Notes: a model not told the origin generated them from the letters alone. Positions 1 to 7,785 are shown, numbered from the stretch's first letter. The stretch is DNA of 49,559 nt from CAYUNA01 sp047629355 (GCA_047629355.1 JBLHWU010000006.1:1-49559), one strand, 5' to 3'. Numbers and translations: made by a program.

Positions 1-537
1 CCACCACCACCACCGCCACCACCGGTGATTCAAGAGGTGCCGGAAGAAGACATTGAAGAAGAGCCTATCGAATTCAAAGATACTTCTATTGAAGAAGATA
101 CCGAGATTGTCGATGCGCCAGTTGCGGATGATACACCACCGCCGCCACCGCCGCCACCGCCACCACCGAAGCCAAAAGCTCAGGAGATTTTTAAGGTAGT
201 GGAAGATATGCCTGCATTTCCAGGTTGCGAAGGGGAAAATGATAAAGCTGCACGTAAAAAATGTGCGGACGGAAAGATGCTTCAATTCATCTACAAGAAC
301 ATCAAATACCCAGCAATTGCTCGGGAAAATGGTGTTGATGGAATGGTTGTCGTTCGTTTCGTTGTCGAAAAAGATGGCTCTATTACTAACGAAGAAATCG
401 TACGGGACATTGGTGCTCAATGCGGACAGGAAGCTTTGCGTATCGTGAAAATGATGCCAAAATGGAATCCAGGTAAACAACGCGGTCGTCCAGTACGGGT
501 ACAGTTTAACTTACCTGTGAAGTTCAAGTTGGAGTAA
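1..537 (+). CDS. TonB family energy transducer, 5'-truncated by window edge
   Basis: The reading frame is open from base 1 (a run of proline codons), so the gene begins outside the window; the GTG at 25 is not a real start. What is visible is two proline-rich stretches separated by an acidic Glu/Asp segment, followed by a TonB C-terminal domain (last 90 residues) with YPAIARENG, GMVVVRFVV and a closing RVQFNLPVKF. TonB transmits proton-motive force from ExbB/ExbD across the periplasm to outer-membrane receptors; the proline linker spans the periplasm. Its C-terminal half is strongly similar to that of the next gene (IFKVVE-MP-F-GCEG motif shared), so the two are tandem paralogues. The extra CEG...C cysteine pair before the TonB domain is present in both. 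It is followed by a clear terminator. Family assignment is confident; which receptor it serves is unknown. Confidence 0.9.
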   Translation, partial: PPPPPPPPVIQEVPEEDIEEEPIEFKDTSIEEDTEIVDAPVADDTPPPPPPPPPPPKPKAQEIFKVVEDMPAFPGCEGENDKAARKKCADGKMLQFIYKNIKYPAIARENGVDGMVVVRFVVEKDGSITNEEIVRDIGAQCGQEALRIVKMMPKWNPGKQRGRPVRVQFNLPVKFKLE

Positions 538-570
538 TACTATTATGATAGTGTCTCTACTGTCTTCATA

Positions 571-610
571 AAAACGGGCGGCTTTTGCAAAAAAGTCGCC
601 CGTTTTTTTA
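571..610 (+). terminator. Rho-independent terminator after TonB gene
   Basis: A 10-bp arm AAAACGGGCG (571-580) pairs with CGCCCGTTTT (597-606), followed by a T-run. It lies 33 bp after the TonB stop codon. Confidence 0.85.
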
Positions 611-767
611 TTTAATTAAAAATGGAGAATTAAAATAACAGGATATGCCCATAAACTCCTGTTTCACTCTTAAAAAAAGGCTTTTCTGGAAGAAAAAATT
701 CACAAATTTGGATTCTAAATAATTTAATTTAGCCTAAAATACATTTAATTTTTGTTTCCAATAAAGT

Positions 768-833
768 TTGGAGCGTCGAGAACGCTCCAAACTTAGAAAA
801 ATTTCAGTGGTCGGAGCGTTCTCGACGCTCCAA
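768..833. repeat. Inverted pair of GGAGCGTCGAGAACGCTCC palindromes
   Basis: TTGGAGCGTCGAGAACGCTC... at 768-790 reappears inverted at 811-833. Each 23-bp arm is itself nearly palindromic (GGAGCG...CGCTCC), so both small hairpins and one large hairpin can form. It lies in the 475-bp gap between the two tonB paralogues. Looks like a REP-type dispersed element; no gene is seen in this gap. Confidence 0.7.
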
Positions 834-889
834 CCATTATTGGAAAATAGCTAAACCCAAGTTATCTTTCTAAAAAAGTAATGTGGGTT

Positions 890-985
890 GCCTTTAGCAG
901 CGCAAGTAAGCCTTTGAGGATAAAACGATTTTACAAAAAATCATTTCCATCCCCAAACTCCCCCTGAAACCCCATTCTTAATTCT
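890..985 (+). repeat. Degenerate copy of three-hairpin modular repeat (family A)
   Basis: A diverged copy of the family described at 36150-36315: a GTTGCC...AGCGCAA segment followed by a TTTGAGGATAAAACGATTTT ... AATCATTTCCATCCCCAAA segment and ACTCCCCC. Recognised by the same order of modules; the first hairpin is missing. Confidence 0.5.
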
Positions 986-1012
986 TCACGTTTAATTCTA
1001 AATTAAAAACTT

Positions 1013-1915
1013 ATGGATTTCGGTAATTTTGAAGTGCTCGGGACAACCGTCCTGGCAGCTTATGGCATTTTTATGCTCGGTATCATCGGCATTATTGTCT
1101 GGATGAAAAACGTTTTTCGGGCGCGCTCGAATAGCGATTTGAAAACTCAATTTGAAGCGGAGAATAGACCGCGAGATATGGCGAGTCGGAACAAATATCC
1201 AAGCGTGGATGCGTTTCGGTTTGGGCGGTCTTTCTTTAATTTCGGACTTTTGATTGTGGTTAGCATGGCAATTTTTGCTTTTAGTTGGACGCAGTATGAT
1301 AAGAAAGTAACATTTACTGTATGTGGTCCTACGTTGCCACCTAAAATTCCTGTGCATAGTCCAATCACAACTACGCCACCTCCTAAGCCACCACCACCGC
1401 CTGCAAAACTGGAGATTTTGCCTGATGAAGAAGTGATTGATACCGTCGAATTTATTGACACAAGCATCGAAATTGACGAGCCAGTCGCACCTGCCCCCAT
1501 CGCTAAAAAAACTGTTATTAAAACACCGCCACCGCCGCCAATTAAGGAAGAAACAGTTCCAGATATTTTTAAAGTCGTAGAGGAAATGCCTACTTTCAAA
1601 GGATGCGAAGGAGTTCGCGACAAAAAAGAACGCAAAGCTTGTGCCGAGCAAGAGATGTTGCAATTCGTTTATAAAAATATCAATTATCCAGCGATTGCGA
1701 GGGAAAATGGCATACAAGGCATGGTCGTGATTCGATTTGTAATCAATGAAGATGGGTATATTTCAAGTGCAGATATTGTGCGAGATATTGGTGGACAATG
1801 TGGCGATGAAGCCCTTCGAGTTGTTCAGAAAATGCCCAATTGGAATCCAGGTAAGCAACGCGGTCGCGAAGTGAAAGTGCAGTTTAACTTGCCTGTAAAA
1901 TTCAGTTTGGAATAA
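1013..1915 (+). CDS. TonB family energy transducer with two N-terminal membrane segments
   Basis: 300 residues. Two hydrophobic segments are visible (about residues 7-30 and 68-88); ordinary Bacteroidota TonB proteins have one. They are followed by a proline-rich linker (about 118-190, broken by an acidic stretch) and a TonB C-terminal domain (about 205-300) with YPAIARENG, GMVVIRFV and VQFNLPVKF. Expected role: energising outer-membrane TonB-dependent receptors through ExbB/ExbD. It is a paralogue of the gene at 1-537, and the shared motif IFKVVEEMPTFKGCEG includes a Cys that, with a second Cys about 14 residues later, is conserved in both. The ATG at 1013 is the first start in frame. No promoter box is obvious. 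An inverted repeat closes the gene and the convergent kinase gene. Confidence 0.88.
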   Translation: MDFGNFEVLGTTVLAAYGIFMLGIIGIIVWMKNVFRARSNSDLKTQFEAENRPRDMASRNKYPSVDAFRFGRSFFNFGLLIVVSMAIFAFSWTQYDKKVTFTVCGPTLPPKIPVHSPITTTPPPKPPPPPAKLEILPDEEVIDTVEFIDTSIEIDEPVAPAPIAKKTVIKTPPPPPIKEETVPDIFKVVEEMPTFKGCEGVRDKKERKACAEQEMLQFVYKNINYPAIARENGIQGMVVIRFVINEDGYISSADIVRDIGGQCGDEALRVVQKMPNWNPGKQRGREVKVQFNLPVKFSLE

Positions 1916-1930
1916 AATAGGTATTGGATA

Positions 1931-2002
1931 TTGGGTATTGAGTTTTAGGTACTGGGTCTGACGTGTTCCGCCCAGTACCCAGCACCTAAAACCCAATACC
2001 CA
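1931..2002. terminator. Long inverted repeat between convergent genes
   Basis: TTGGGTATTGAGTTTTAGGT (from 1931) is matched inverted by ACCTAAAACCCAATACCC (about 1984-2001), giving a stem of about 24 bp with few mismatches and a 20-nt loop. It sits between the stop of the + tonB gene and the stop of the - kinase gene, and may act as a bidirectional terminator. The GGGTATTGGGT composition also looks like a dispersed repeat. Confidence 0.6.
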
Positions 2003-2004
2003 TT

Positions 2005-3975
2005 TTAATACCCAAGCCCTACTTCTATTTTCTTCACTTGAATTTCGACGATTGGAATTTGAATTTCTACCCGCGTCCCGAGTGCTTCGCCTGTTTTTTC
2101 ATCAATCAAATCAATTGTTTTCACAAAAACGCCCTTCTCCCCTCTCGACTTATTTAATAATTCCAACCGGTCTTCCGTAATGCGTGTACCCAACGAACGG
2201 TGATTTTGAAATTGTGGATCTTGCTCTTTCATCAAACGAGTCGCTTCGCGCCCGATGCCGTTGTCTTCAACGACACAAATGACTTGTTCTTCATCTTCTG
2301 AAAACTCAAAAGACACCGTTACCAAACCATTTTTCCGATTTCGCAAACCGTGTTCAATGGCATTTTCAACATACGGCTGCACAATCATCGTTGGGACACC
2401 CAAAATATCTTCCTCAATTTCATCATCCACTTCAATTTTATACGTCAACCGGTCTTCAAAACGCAGCTTTGCATTGATAGTTAAATAATCTTTTAGAAAT
2501 AGGATTTCCTTTTCTAAAGAAATGATTTCCATATCAGAATATTCTAAACTTTGCCGCATGAGCTGGGCAAATTTAGCTAAATACTTCGCTGCTGTTCCCA
2601 CTTCATTGGAAGTCATAAAGTTTTGAATCGAATTCAATGCATTGTACATGAAATGTGGGTTCATTTGCGCCCGTAATGCCTTCAATTGCAGCTTCGTGGC
2701 TTGCAAACGTAGCAATTCTGCTTCTGCTTCTTTCTTCTCTGCCTCATATTTTACTTCCAACTCATTAATTTTTCGCGAGTTAATTTGCCCCATATATTGC
2801 TCTGCTGCCTTGTCATGTAATACCTGATAATCGTAGGCCTCCTTATAATTGCCATCATTCGCATAATAACTGGCAATTTCCTTCAAAATCGCAGACAATT
2901 GGCGGTATCCAGTTACTTTCTTAGCATAATCCAATGCTGCAAAATAATGCTTCAGAGCTTTTTTCTTACGCCCTAAAGCTTCTTGCACATACGCCCGCCA
3001 AAGTTCGATATTCGCAAAATTGAAATAATCGTCTTCTTTTTTATCCTTATATAATTGTTCAGCGCGACTATATAGTTCGAGTGCTTGTTCATATTTTTGA
3101 TTCCTAAAATAGCAATAACCCAAATTTGCCAATGCACTCGCTCGTGTATGTTGACTATTATCATCGGTACTACGGATGGTTTTTTTAAAATAAAGTTCCG
3201 CATTTTCTTCCTGATTAATTGCCAAAAAACTATTGCCGACGTTCAAATAATGCCAAGATAAGCGGGTTCGCAAATTCATACTTTCACACATCTCAACTGC
3301 TTTCAAATACGACCGAACGCCCTTCTGCGCTTCATCATTTTTTTCATAAACGGTCCCTAAACCACTGTGTATCAAAGAAAAGAAATAATAATCTTTTAGC
3401 TTCAAACCTTCTTGTAAAACACTCGCCCCTTTTTCTGCTTCCAAGAAGAGTTCGATAGCTTTAGAATAATTCGCCGTCTGCAAATTCAAAAAACCTTCCC
3501 GACAAATCAACCGAACTTCCAATTTTTTATCTGGGAAAACATCCAATAACTTCTCTGCTTTTTCTAAATATTGCGCCGCTAAACCCTCTTGGTCAAGATT
3601 CATACACGTACCTGCAAAATCAATATAAATTTCAGCTTGTTGGTTAGCATCTCCACGCTCTTCGATGATTTGAAGCGCATCTTTAAAGTTAAATTCTGCC
3701 AGTTTAAAATTGTATAACTGATTTTCAATCAAAGCCGTATTCCAGTGATAATTGAGTTTAAAATCGGGCATATCTACCCTCTCGAGTAATTCCTGAATTT
3801 CTGAAAGATAAGCTTGTGCCTTTTTATTGTTGATAAATGTAAAATGGCTGGCAAGTAAATCCAACAAATACAACCGTTGCGCATCGTCTGTTTGGCGAGC
3901 TAATTTGGTTTCAATGTATTGAATTTGTGATTTAGAAGGAAGTGGATTGGTCATAGAATTATCATTACGTGGCAT
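2005..3975 (-). CDS. Soluble TPR-domain sensor histidine kinase (LytS/His_kinase type)
   Basis: 656 residues, no signal peptide and no membrane segment. Residues about 50-395 are helical TPR-like repeats (for example ALANLGYCYFRNQKYEQALE). A coiled coil follows (about 400-437, KYEAEKKEAEAELLRLQ), then the kinase core. The phospho-accepting His441 is in QMNPHFMYNALNSIQ, the N-box in VENAIEHGL, and the G-box in DNGIGREA. This is the His_kinase/HATPase architecture that normally phosphorylates LytTR response regulators. One such regulator lies upstream on the same strand at 5424-6269, with a GG-leader peptide gene between them. Start: a TACCTTTG -7 box at 3987-3980 ends only 4 nt before the first ATG (3975), so the second ATG at 3954 (MTNPLPSK) is a good alternative. 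A cytoplasmic TPR input implies an intracellular or partner-protein signal; this is inference. Confidence 0.9.
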   Translation of the reverse strand: MPRNDNSMTNPLPSKSQIQYIETKLARQTDDAQRLYLLDLLASHFTFINNKKAQAYLSEIQELLERVDMPDFKLNYHWNTALIENQLYNFKLAEFNFKDALQIIEERGDANQQAEIYIDFAGTCMNLDQEGLAAQYLEKAEKLLDVFPDKKLEVRLICREGFLNLQTANYSKAIELFLEAEKGASVLQEGLKLKDYYFFSLIHSGLGTVYEKNDEAQKGVRSYLKAVEMCESMNLRTRLSWHYLNVGNSFLAINQEENAELYFKKTIRSTDDNSQHTRASALANLGYCYFRNQKYEQALELYSRAEQLYKDKKEDDYFNFANIELWRAYVQEALGRKKKALKHYFAALDYAKKVTGYRQLSAILKEIASYYANDGNYKEAYDYQVLHDKAAEQYMGQINSRKINELEVKYEAEKKEAEAELLRLQATKLQLKALRAQMNPHFMYNALNSIQNFMTSNEVGTAAKYLAKFAQLMRQSLEYSDMEIISLEKEILFLKDYLTINAKLRFEDRLTYKIEVDDEIEEDILGVPTMIVQPYVENAIEHGLRNRKNGLVTVSFEFSEDEEQVICVVEDNGIGREATRLMKEQDPQFQNHRSLGTRITEDRLELLNKSRGEKGVFVKTIDLIDEKTGEALGTRVEIQIPIVEIQVKKIEVGLGY

Positions 3976-3979
3976 GTCA

Positions 3980-3987
3980 CAAAGGTA
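3980..3987 (-). promoter_or_regulatory. -7 promoter box TACCTTTG upstream of sensor kinase
   Basis: Matches the Bacteroidota -7 consensus TAnnTTTG. No -33 TTG at the usual distance. Its position favours translation from 3954 over 3975. Confidence 0.45.
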
Positions 3988-4074
3988 GGGAATTTTCAGT
4001 CAAAATATGGTTGTTTTAAAAATCACCCCATATAGTAAAAGGGATTCTATGACCTGTGCCATTATACTTGTTCT

Positions 4075-4130
4075 TTTTCCTTTAAAAATTATTTAATAGC
4101 AGCTGTTATTAAATAATTTTTAAAGGAAAA
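4075..4130. repeat. 56-bp near-perfect palindrome
   Basis: TTTTCCTTTAAAAATTATTT... is mirrored by its own complement with one mismatch in 28 bp and no loop. It lies about 100 bp upstream of the kinase start codon. Could be extruded as a cruciform, serve as a terminator for transcription towards the kinase, or bind a dimeric regulator. Confidence 0.85.
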
Positions 4131-4195
4131 TATCGGAAAAATCTAAATTTCCACTTGCTAATTCTACATTAAGACTCTTATTTCCTTCTTTATAA

Positions 4196-4340
4196 ATGGG
4201 GGGAGTTTGAGAGGCAAAATCGGGACTAACGCCCAATTTTGCCTCTCAAGAACACCCAGCCCGCCACCGAAGGCGGTGGAGAGGAGCTTGAGGGAGAAAA
4301 ATGGTTTTAAAACCATTTTTCTCCCTCAAGCTCCCTTTTT
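4196..4340 (+). repeat. Modular hairpin repeat, family A copy 2
   Basis: Three successive hairpins: GAGAGGCAAAAT/ATTTTGCCTCTC, CCGCCACCG/CGGTGG, and a long one with arms GGAGCTTGAGGGAGAAAAA and TTTTTCTCCCTCAAGCTCC around TGGTTTTAAAACCA. Same layout and orientation as the copy at 4497-4640. Short reading frames across it are repeat-derived, not genes. Confidence 0.75.
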
Positions 4341-4496
4341 TTTGCACCAGATTTAAAAGTCTTAAAGTAGAACTAAGGAACGTAAAATAGCTTTCCATAA
4401 TTAATTGATAACCAGTTTTTATAAAAAAAATTTGGGTAGTGCTACAAATGTGCACCACCATTTATTGAAAAAGTGATTTATTACCGTGTAAACGAA

Positions 4497-4640
4497 GGTT
4501 CTTTTAAGTTTGAGCAGCGAGAAAATCGTAAGATTTTCGAGCTTCCAAAAACACAGTGCGCTTTGCCTGCGGCAACGCGGAAGGGGTATTAAAGGACAAA
4601 AACGATTTTTGCAAAATCGTTTTTATCCCTTAAAAATCCC
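4497..4640 (+). repeat. Modular hairpin repeat, family A copy 3
   Basis: Hairpin 1 GAAAATCGTAAGATTTTC, then ACACAGTGCGC, hairpin 2 TTGCCTGCGGCAA, then hairpin 3 with AAAACGATTTTTGCAAAATC and its complement, flanked by GGGGTATTAAAGGA / TCCCTTAAAAATCCC. Very similar to 36150-36315 and to the inverse of 10975-11105. Confidence 0.85.
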
Positions 4641-4764
4641 TTTGATAAACAAAAGCACCTAAACTGTAAAAGTGCACATTTGTGGCACTACCAAAAATTG
4701 AATGAATAGCTTCGGGTACTTATTTATATCTGGGTAACAAGTCTATTTTAAAATTCATCAATAA

Positions 4765-4800
4765 AAAAGGCAGTACTCATTTAATTGAGTACTGCCTTTT
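4765..4800 (-). terminator. Rho-independent terminator of the GG-leader peptide gene
   Basis: AAAAGGCAGTACTCA (4765-4779) pairs with TGAGTACTGCCTTTT (4786-4800); on the - strand it is followed by a T-tract. It lies 34 bp after the peptide stop codon. Confidence 0.85.
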
Positions 4801-4833
4801 CACCATACTTATGGTAAGCTGTAACCGTCGTAC

Positions 4834-5010
4834 CTACTGTCGCAAAATGCCACCGCAAGAACTAAACCAACGCTTCTTTCTTGGTTTTGTTTCTTTGACC
4901 TCTCCACCGAAAATATCACTCATTTCCTGCTTCTTGATTTGATTCAAATCGTATAAATCGTCTAAATTTTTTTTCTTTCCCATAGTACTAAGATTTTTGA
5001 TGAATGACAT
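4834..5010 (-). CDS. Small protein with double-glycine leader (putative signal peptide or RiPP precursor)
   Basis: 58 codons from ATG at 5010 (MSFIKNLSTMGKKKNLDD...) to TAG at 4834; an internal ATG at 4983 gives 49 residues. The first 36 residues have the look of a Bacteroidota GG leader: NLDDLYDL, then IKKQEMSDIFGG, the spaced leucines plus E-M-x-x-I-x-GG typical of natural-product precursor leaders cleaved by C39 peptidases. The 22-residue remainder is basic and ends KPRKKRWFSSCGGILRQ, with one Cys and a second GG. The gene has its own -7 box (5071-5064) and terminator, so it looks like a monocistronic expressed gene. It sits between a LytTR response regulator (upstream) and a TPR histidine kinase (downstream) on the same strand. 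Gene reality is well supported by these signals; export, modification and signalling are inference. No maturase, protease or exporter is in the window. Confidence 0.75.
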   Translation of the reverse strand: MSFIKNLSTMGKKKNLDDLYDLNQIKKQEMSDIFGGEVKETKPRKKRWFSSCGGILRQ

Positions 5011-5063
5011 AGTGTTTCTCGATTTAAGTGTAGTTAAGGGAATGTGTAGCCTATTATCAGAGT

Positions 5064-5071
5064 CAAAGATA
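5064..5071 (-). promoter_or_regulatory. -7 promoter box TATCTTTG for the GG-leader peptide
   Basis: TATCTTTG reads 5071 to 5064 on the - strand, about 54 bp before the ATG. A T-rich tract, not a clean TTG, occupies the -33 region. Confidence 0.5.
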
Positions 5072-5369
5072 GGTGATTTAGAGGTAGTATGAAAAAAAAA
5101 TCACCTTTTTTTACTCCAACGGTGTCACATTTTTTTATTTATTATAAATAATTTTACATATAAATAAAAGAATCAAAGCATCAACTATTTGGTTTTCAAG
5201 CAATAAACTAGAGTATTTTAGTATATATTACTTATTTTTCGATACTAAAATAATAACAATTTGTCACTCTACTTAGAAACACTTTTTATCTGACATTAAA
5301 AAAAGGGGGAATTTGATGTCACAGAATTGGAAGTTTATGTTTAAAGTTGCAATAGTTTTTCTAAAATAA

Positions 5370-5405
5370 AAAAGTGGCATCAACTCTACGCGAATGCCAC
5401 TTTTT
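5370..5405 (-). terminator. Terminator of the LytTR response regulator
   Basis: AAAAGTGGCAT (5370-5380) and ATGCCACTTTTT (5394-5405) form a stem; on the - strand it starts 19 bp after the regulator stop codon and runs into T-rich sequence. It separates regulator and peptide transcripts. Nothing else is seen in 5072-5369 apart from AT-rich sequence. Confidence 0.85.
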
Positions 5406-5423
5406 CAGAACAAGAAATTTCTT

Positions 5424-6269
5424 TTACAACTCCTTCTGCAACCTTCGTAATTGTTCCATAAACGCAGGTCTTCGTCGCCGAGACACCTCAATTTTCTTTC
5501 CATCATCCATCACCAAATAACCGCCATCACCTTTGACAAACTTGCGCATAAAATTCAAATTAATCACATGCCGCTTGTGGACTCGATAAAAATTAACGGT
5601 ATTCAACATATCTTCATACGATTTTATCGTCTTAGAAGCCGTAATTCTATCCCCGCTGTTTAGGTAAATATGTGTATAGTTATCCTCCGCTTCAAACCTT
5701 ACAATATCCTTGATACTCACAAAGTAAATACCATCCAAAGCCGAAATACTCATCTTTTCAAACGCATTGGGATTTTGCATTTGATGGTTCATGAGTTCAA
5801 GGCGTTGTTCCATCTGGTCCGCTCCTTTTTTTGGACGAATTCGCGATACCGCTTGCGTCAAGGTCTCTGGATCAATCGGCTTCATAATATAACCCACCGA
5901 CGAATATTCACAGGCCTTGATAGCGTGCTCATTATAAGCGGTCACGAAGATAATTTCAAAGTCAATCGGGCGCAATTCTTCCAGCATCCGAAAAACCAAA
6001 CCGTCCGTCAGATTAATGTCTAAAAACGCAACATCCGGTTTCATTTTTGGGTCTTCGAATAAATCCAAAGCCTCCTTAATACTCAAAGCATCCCCGACAA
6101 TCTTCACCTGTGGACAGTGCGTTTTGAGCATATTTTTAAGGTTGTTCATACTTCTTATTTCGTCCTCGACGATTATCGCGTTTATCACAGTATTCGCATT
6201 TAGTGTTAACTTTTCAACTGCACCAGTCAGGGTACGAACTCGGCGGGTTGCAGGCATTGCTGAAGTCAT
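5424..6269 (-). CDS. LytTR family response regulator
   Basis: 281 residues. Receiver domain (about 29-150): acidic pocket VEDE (34-37), phospho-acceptor Asp84 in AFLDINLTDG, Thr in FVTAYNEHA and Lys in IMKPID. LytTR DNA-binding domain (about 170-278) with VRFEAEDNYTHIYL, FYRVHKRHVINLNF and a basic SRRRRPAF tail. LytTR proteins bind direct repeats upstream of target promoters and are normally phosphorylated by LytS-type kinases such as the one at 2005-3975. The first 28 residues (MTSAMPATRR...) precede the usual start of the fold; a GTG at 6188 would give the standard N-terminus INAIIVEDE. No TAnnTTTG box is seen upstream, and 6270-6584 holds only AT-rich sequence with a small inverted repeat around 6335-6352. 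Confidence 0.93.
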   Translation of the reverse strand: MTSAMPATRRVRTLTGAVEKLTLNANTVINAIIVEDEIRSMNNLKNMLKTHCPQVKIVGDALSIKEALDLFEDPKMKPDVAFLDINLTDGLVFRMLEELRPIDFEIIFVTAYNEHAIKACEYSSVGYIMKPIDPETLTQAVSRIRPKKGADQMEQRLELMNHQMQNPNAFEKMSISALDGIYFVSIKDIVRFEAEDNYTHIYLNSGDRITASKTIKSYEDMLNTVNFYRVHKRHVINLNFMRKFVKGDGGYLVMDDGKKIEVSRRRRPAFMEQLRRLQKEL

Positions 6270-6584
6270 ATATATGTGTATATTTTGGAGAACATTGATT
6301 CGTCTTTGGCAAGTTGGTCATTGGTCTTTAGCTTGAGTAGACTAAAGATTAAAGACTCTTTTGCTAAAGATTTTATAGCAATTTCTTTGATGAAGAATTG
6401 ATTAAATACTCTGTAAAATTAATGGTAAGAATTGATAATATGAAAAAGTTGACTAATGTATTTTTAAAATATAGAAATTTTCTTTAAATTCTATATTATT
6501 AATTCTAAAATTAATTGAAAATCAACTTTTTATATAATTTTATTTCAAGATATTGTTTATATAAATTTTGATAAAAAATGAATA

Positions 6585-7388
6585 CTACCGCTTCTTCCCC
6601 GCTATCTTCAACGCTTCTTGAAAATCTACCGTCGGAAATACCTCTAAATACCCACCAACCGTCGCATTCAAAATCTGTCGCCCATCCTTGATATAATGAT
6701 AGTTCGCCAGATGATAAGAAACTTCCGAACCATATACATCTGCCAACTGCCATTTTTGCCCTTTGAAATAATCTGGATGAAAATGGTTTTCGTCATCGCC
6801 CTCATACACTTGCGTCTCGTGCGAAGCCCCTTTTTGCTTAAAGTAATGGTCACAACCAATCAGAAACACCCGCTTAAACCCCATAAAATACGCAATCTGC
6901 ATCGCTACAAACGTCACCGTGTTGCCCATACAAATCGGCTGAGTAATATCTTCATAAAAACTCCAAGTATTCAGGGTGTGTAACCGATGAATGTGTTCTT
7001 TTTCTGACACAGTACCTTCGGCTCCTTTCATGGCTAAAAATACAGGACAATACATCTTTTCAAATTCCTTTGCTGCTTGCTCTATCACTAAGGAATTGGT
7101 TGAAACGAGATAACTCAAATTCAAATCAAACTTCTCAAAAATCATAAAGATTTTATTCAATCCAAAGGTGTGATAATCTGCCAACGGCGACAAATCCATG
7201 TTTTTTAAAGACGGACCATTACAAATGATAAAGCAATCTTCGCCCTCATGCTTATTTTTAAATTGCTTTAATCTCGACGCATATTTCCGCCGCCATTTGA
7301 TGTAATTTTTAGCCTCTTTTATCTTGTCCCCCAATCCTTCTTTTCCCAAAAGATTGATGCCAAATAACGCGCCTGCTGGTCTTGCCAT
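6585..7388 (-). CDS. DUF115 / MptE-like family protein
   Basis: 267 residues without signal peptide. The family signature is clear: ICNGPSLKNMDLSPL near residue 55, GLNKIFMIFEKF, then VSTNSLV, and a C-terminal half with FLIGCDHYF and NATVGGYLEVFP. DUF115 (6-hydroxymethylpterin diphosphokinase MptE-like) proteins in bacteria are usually found with polysaccharide or surface-glycan genes, where they are thought to act as sugar-transfer or sugar-modifying enzymes; the MptE reaction itself is archaeal. No glycan genes flank it here and it stands alone, so the substrate cannot be inferred. The N-terminal 40 residues are basic and helical (WRRKYASRLKQF). Confidence 0.75.
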   Translation of the reverse strand: MARPAGALFGINLLGKEGLGDKIKEAKNYIKWRRKYASRLKQFKNKHEGEDCFIICNGPSLKNMDLSPLADYHTFGLNKIFMIFEKFDLNLSYLVSTNSLVIEQAAKEFEKMYCPVFLAMKGAEGTVSEKEHIHRLHTLNTWSFYEDITQPICMGNTVTFVAMQIAYFMGFKRVFLIGCDHYFKQKGASHETQVYEGDDENHFHPDYFKGQKWQLADVYGSEVSYHLANYHYIKDGRQILNATVGGYLEVFPTVDFQEALKIAGKKR

Positions 7389-7530
7389 GATTTAATTGTT
7401 TCGATTCTTTGATTAGCTAGATTAATTCGATTTGTACTTCGCATCTTTAGCTCTCAAATTTAAGCCTATAATTTACAGGAGTTATCGTCTCACGTATTGG
7501 AAATACGACGCTAATATACACATGAAATAG

Positions 7531-7700
7531 ATTCTTAGAAACGCGAAATAGATAAATATAGTTTCTTGAGAGTGAGATTTTGTTCTCATTTTTTGCTTTG
7601 AAAGTGCTACTTATGTTGAGATAATGAGCATTTTTAAAGTAAAAAATATGGACTAAATATCCTCTCAAAAATGTAAGATTATTTATTTCGCGTTCCTTCG
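7531..7700 (-). repeat. Dispersed repeat, family D (AACGCGAAATA type)
   Basis: The segment 7570-7690, read on the - strand, matches 42585-42715 over roughly 130 bp (shared pieces GGATATTTAGTCCATATT, AAATGCTCATTAT, TCAACATAA-TAGCACTTT). An internal AAACGCGAAATAGATAAATA at about 7539 resembles its end motif GGAACGCGAAATAAATAATC. A reading frame of 73 codons spanning it (7447-7668, -) is not supported as a gene. Confidence 0.75.
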
Positions 7701-7704
7701 CTAA

Positions 7705-7748
7705 GAAAAAAAGCTAATTACAACGTAAAGTTATAATTAGCTTTTTTT
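7705..7748 (-). terminator. Terminator after the protease/zinc-ribbon gene
   Basis: AAAAAGCTAATTA (7708-7720) pairs with TAATTAGCTTTTT (7735-7747), with T-tracts on both sides, 38 bp beyond the stop codon at 7786. Confidence 0.8.
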
Positions 7749-7785
7749 AAGTATACCTAAAGCGGTAATCGAACTTCTACTCATT

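Noticed and set aside
1147..1635. 162-codon and 239-codon open frames opposite the second tonB gene
   Set aside because: Shadow frames produced by the proline-codon-rich linker on the other strand.
5316..5369. 17-residue frame MSQNWKFMFKVAIVFLK behind a GGGGGA sequence, on the + strand
   Set aside because: Very short, no promoter or terminator in that direction, and Shine-Dalgarno sites are not the rule in this organism.
7447..7668. 73-codon open frame on the - strand
   Set aside because: Lies in the family D repeat whose other copy at 42585-42715 does not keep a frame.
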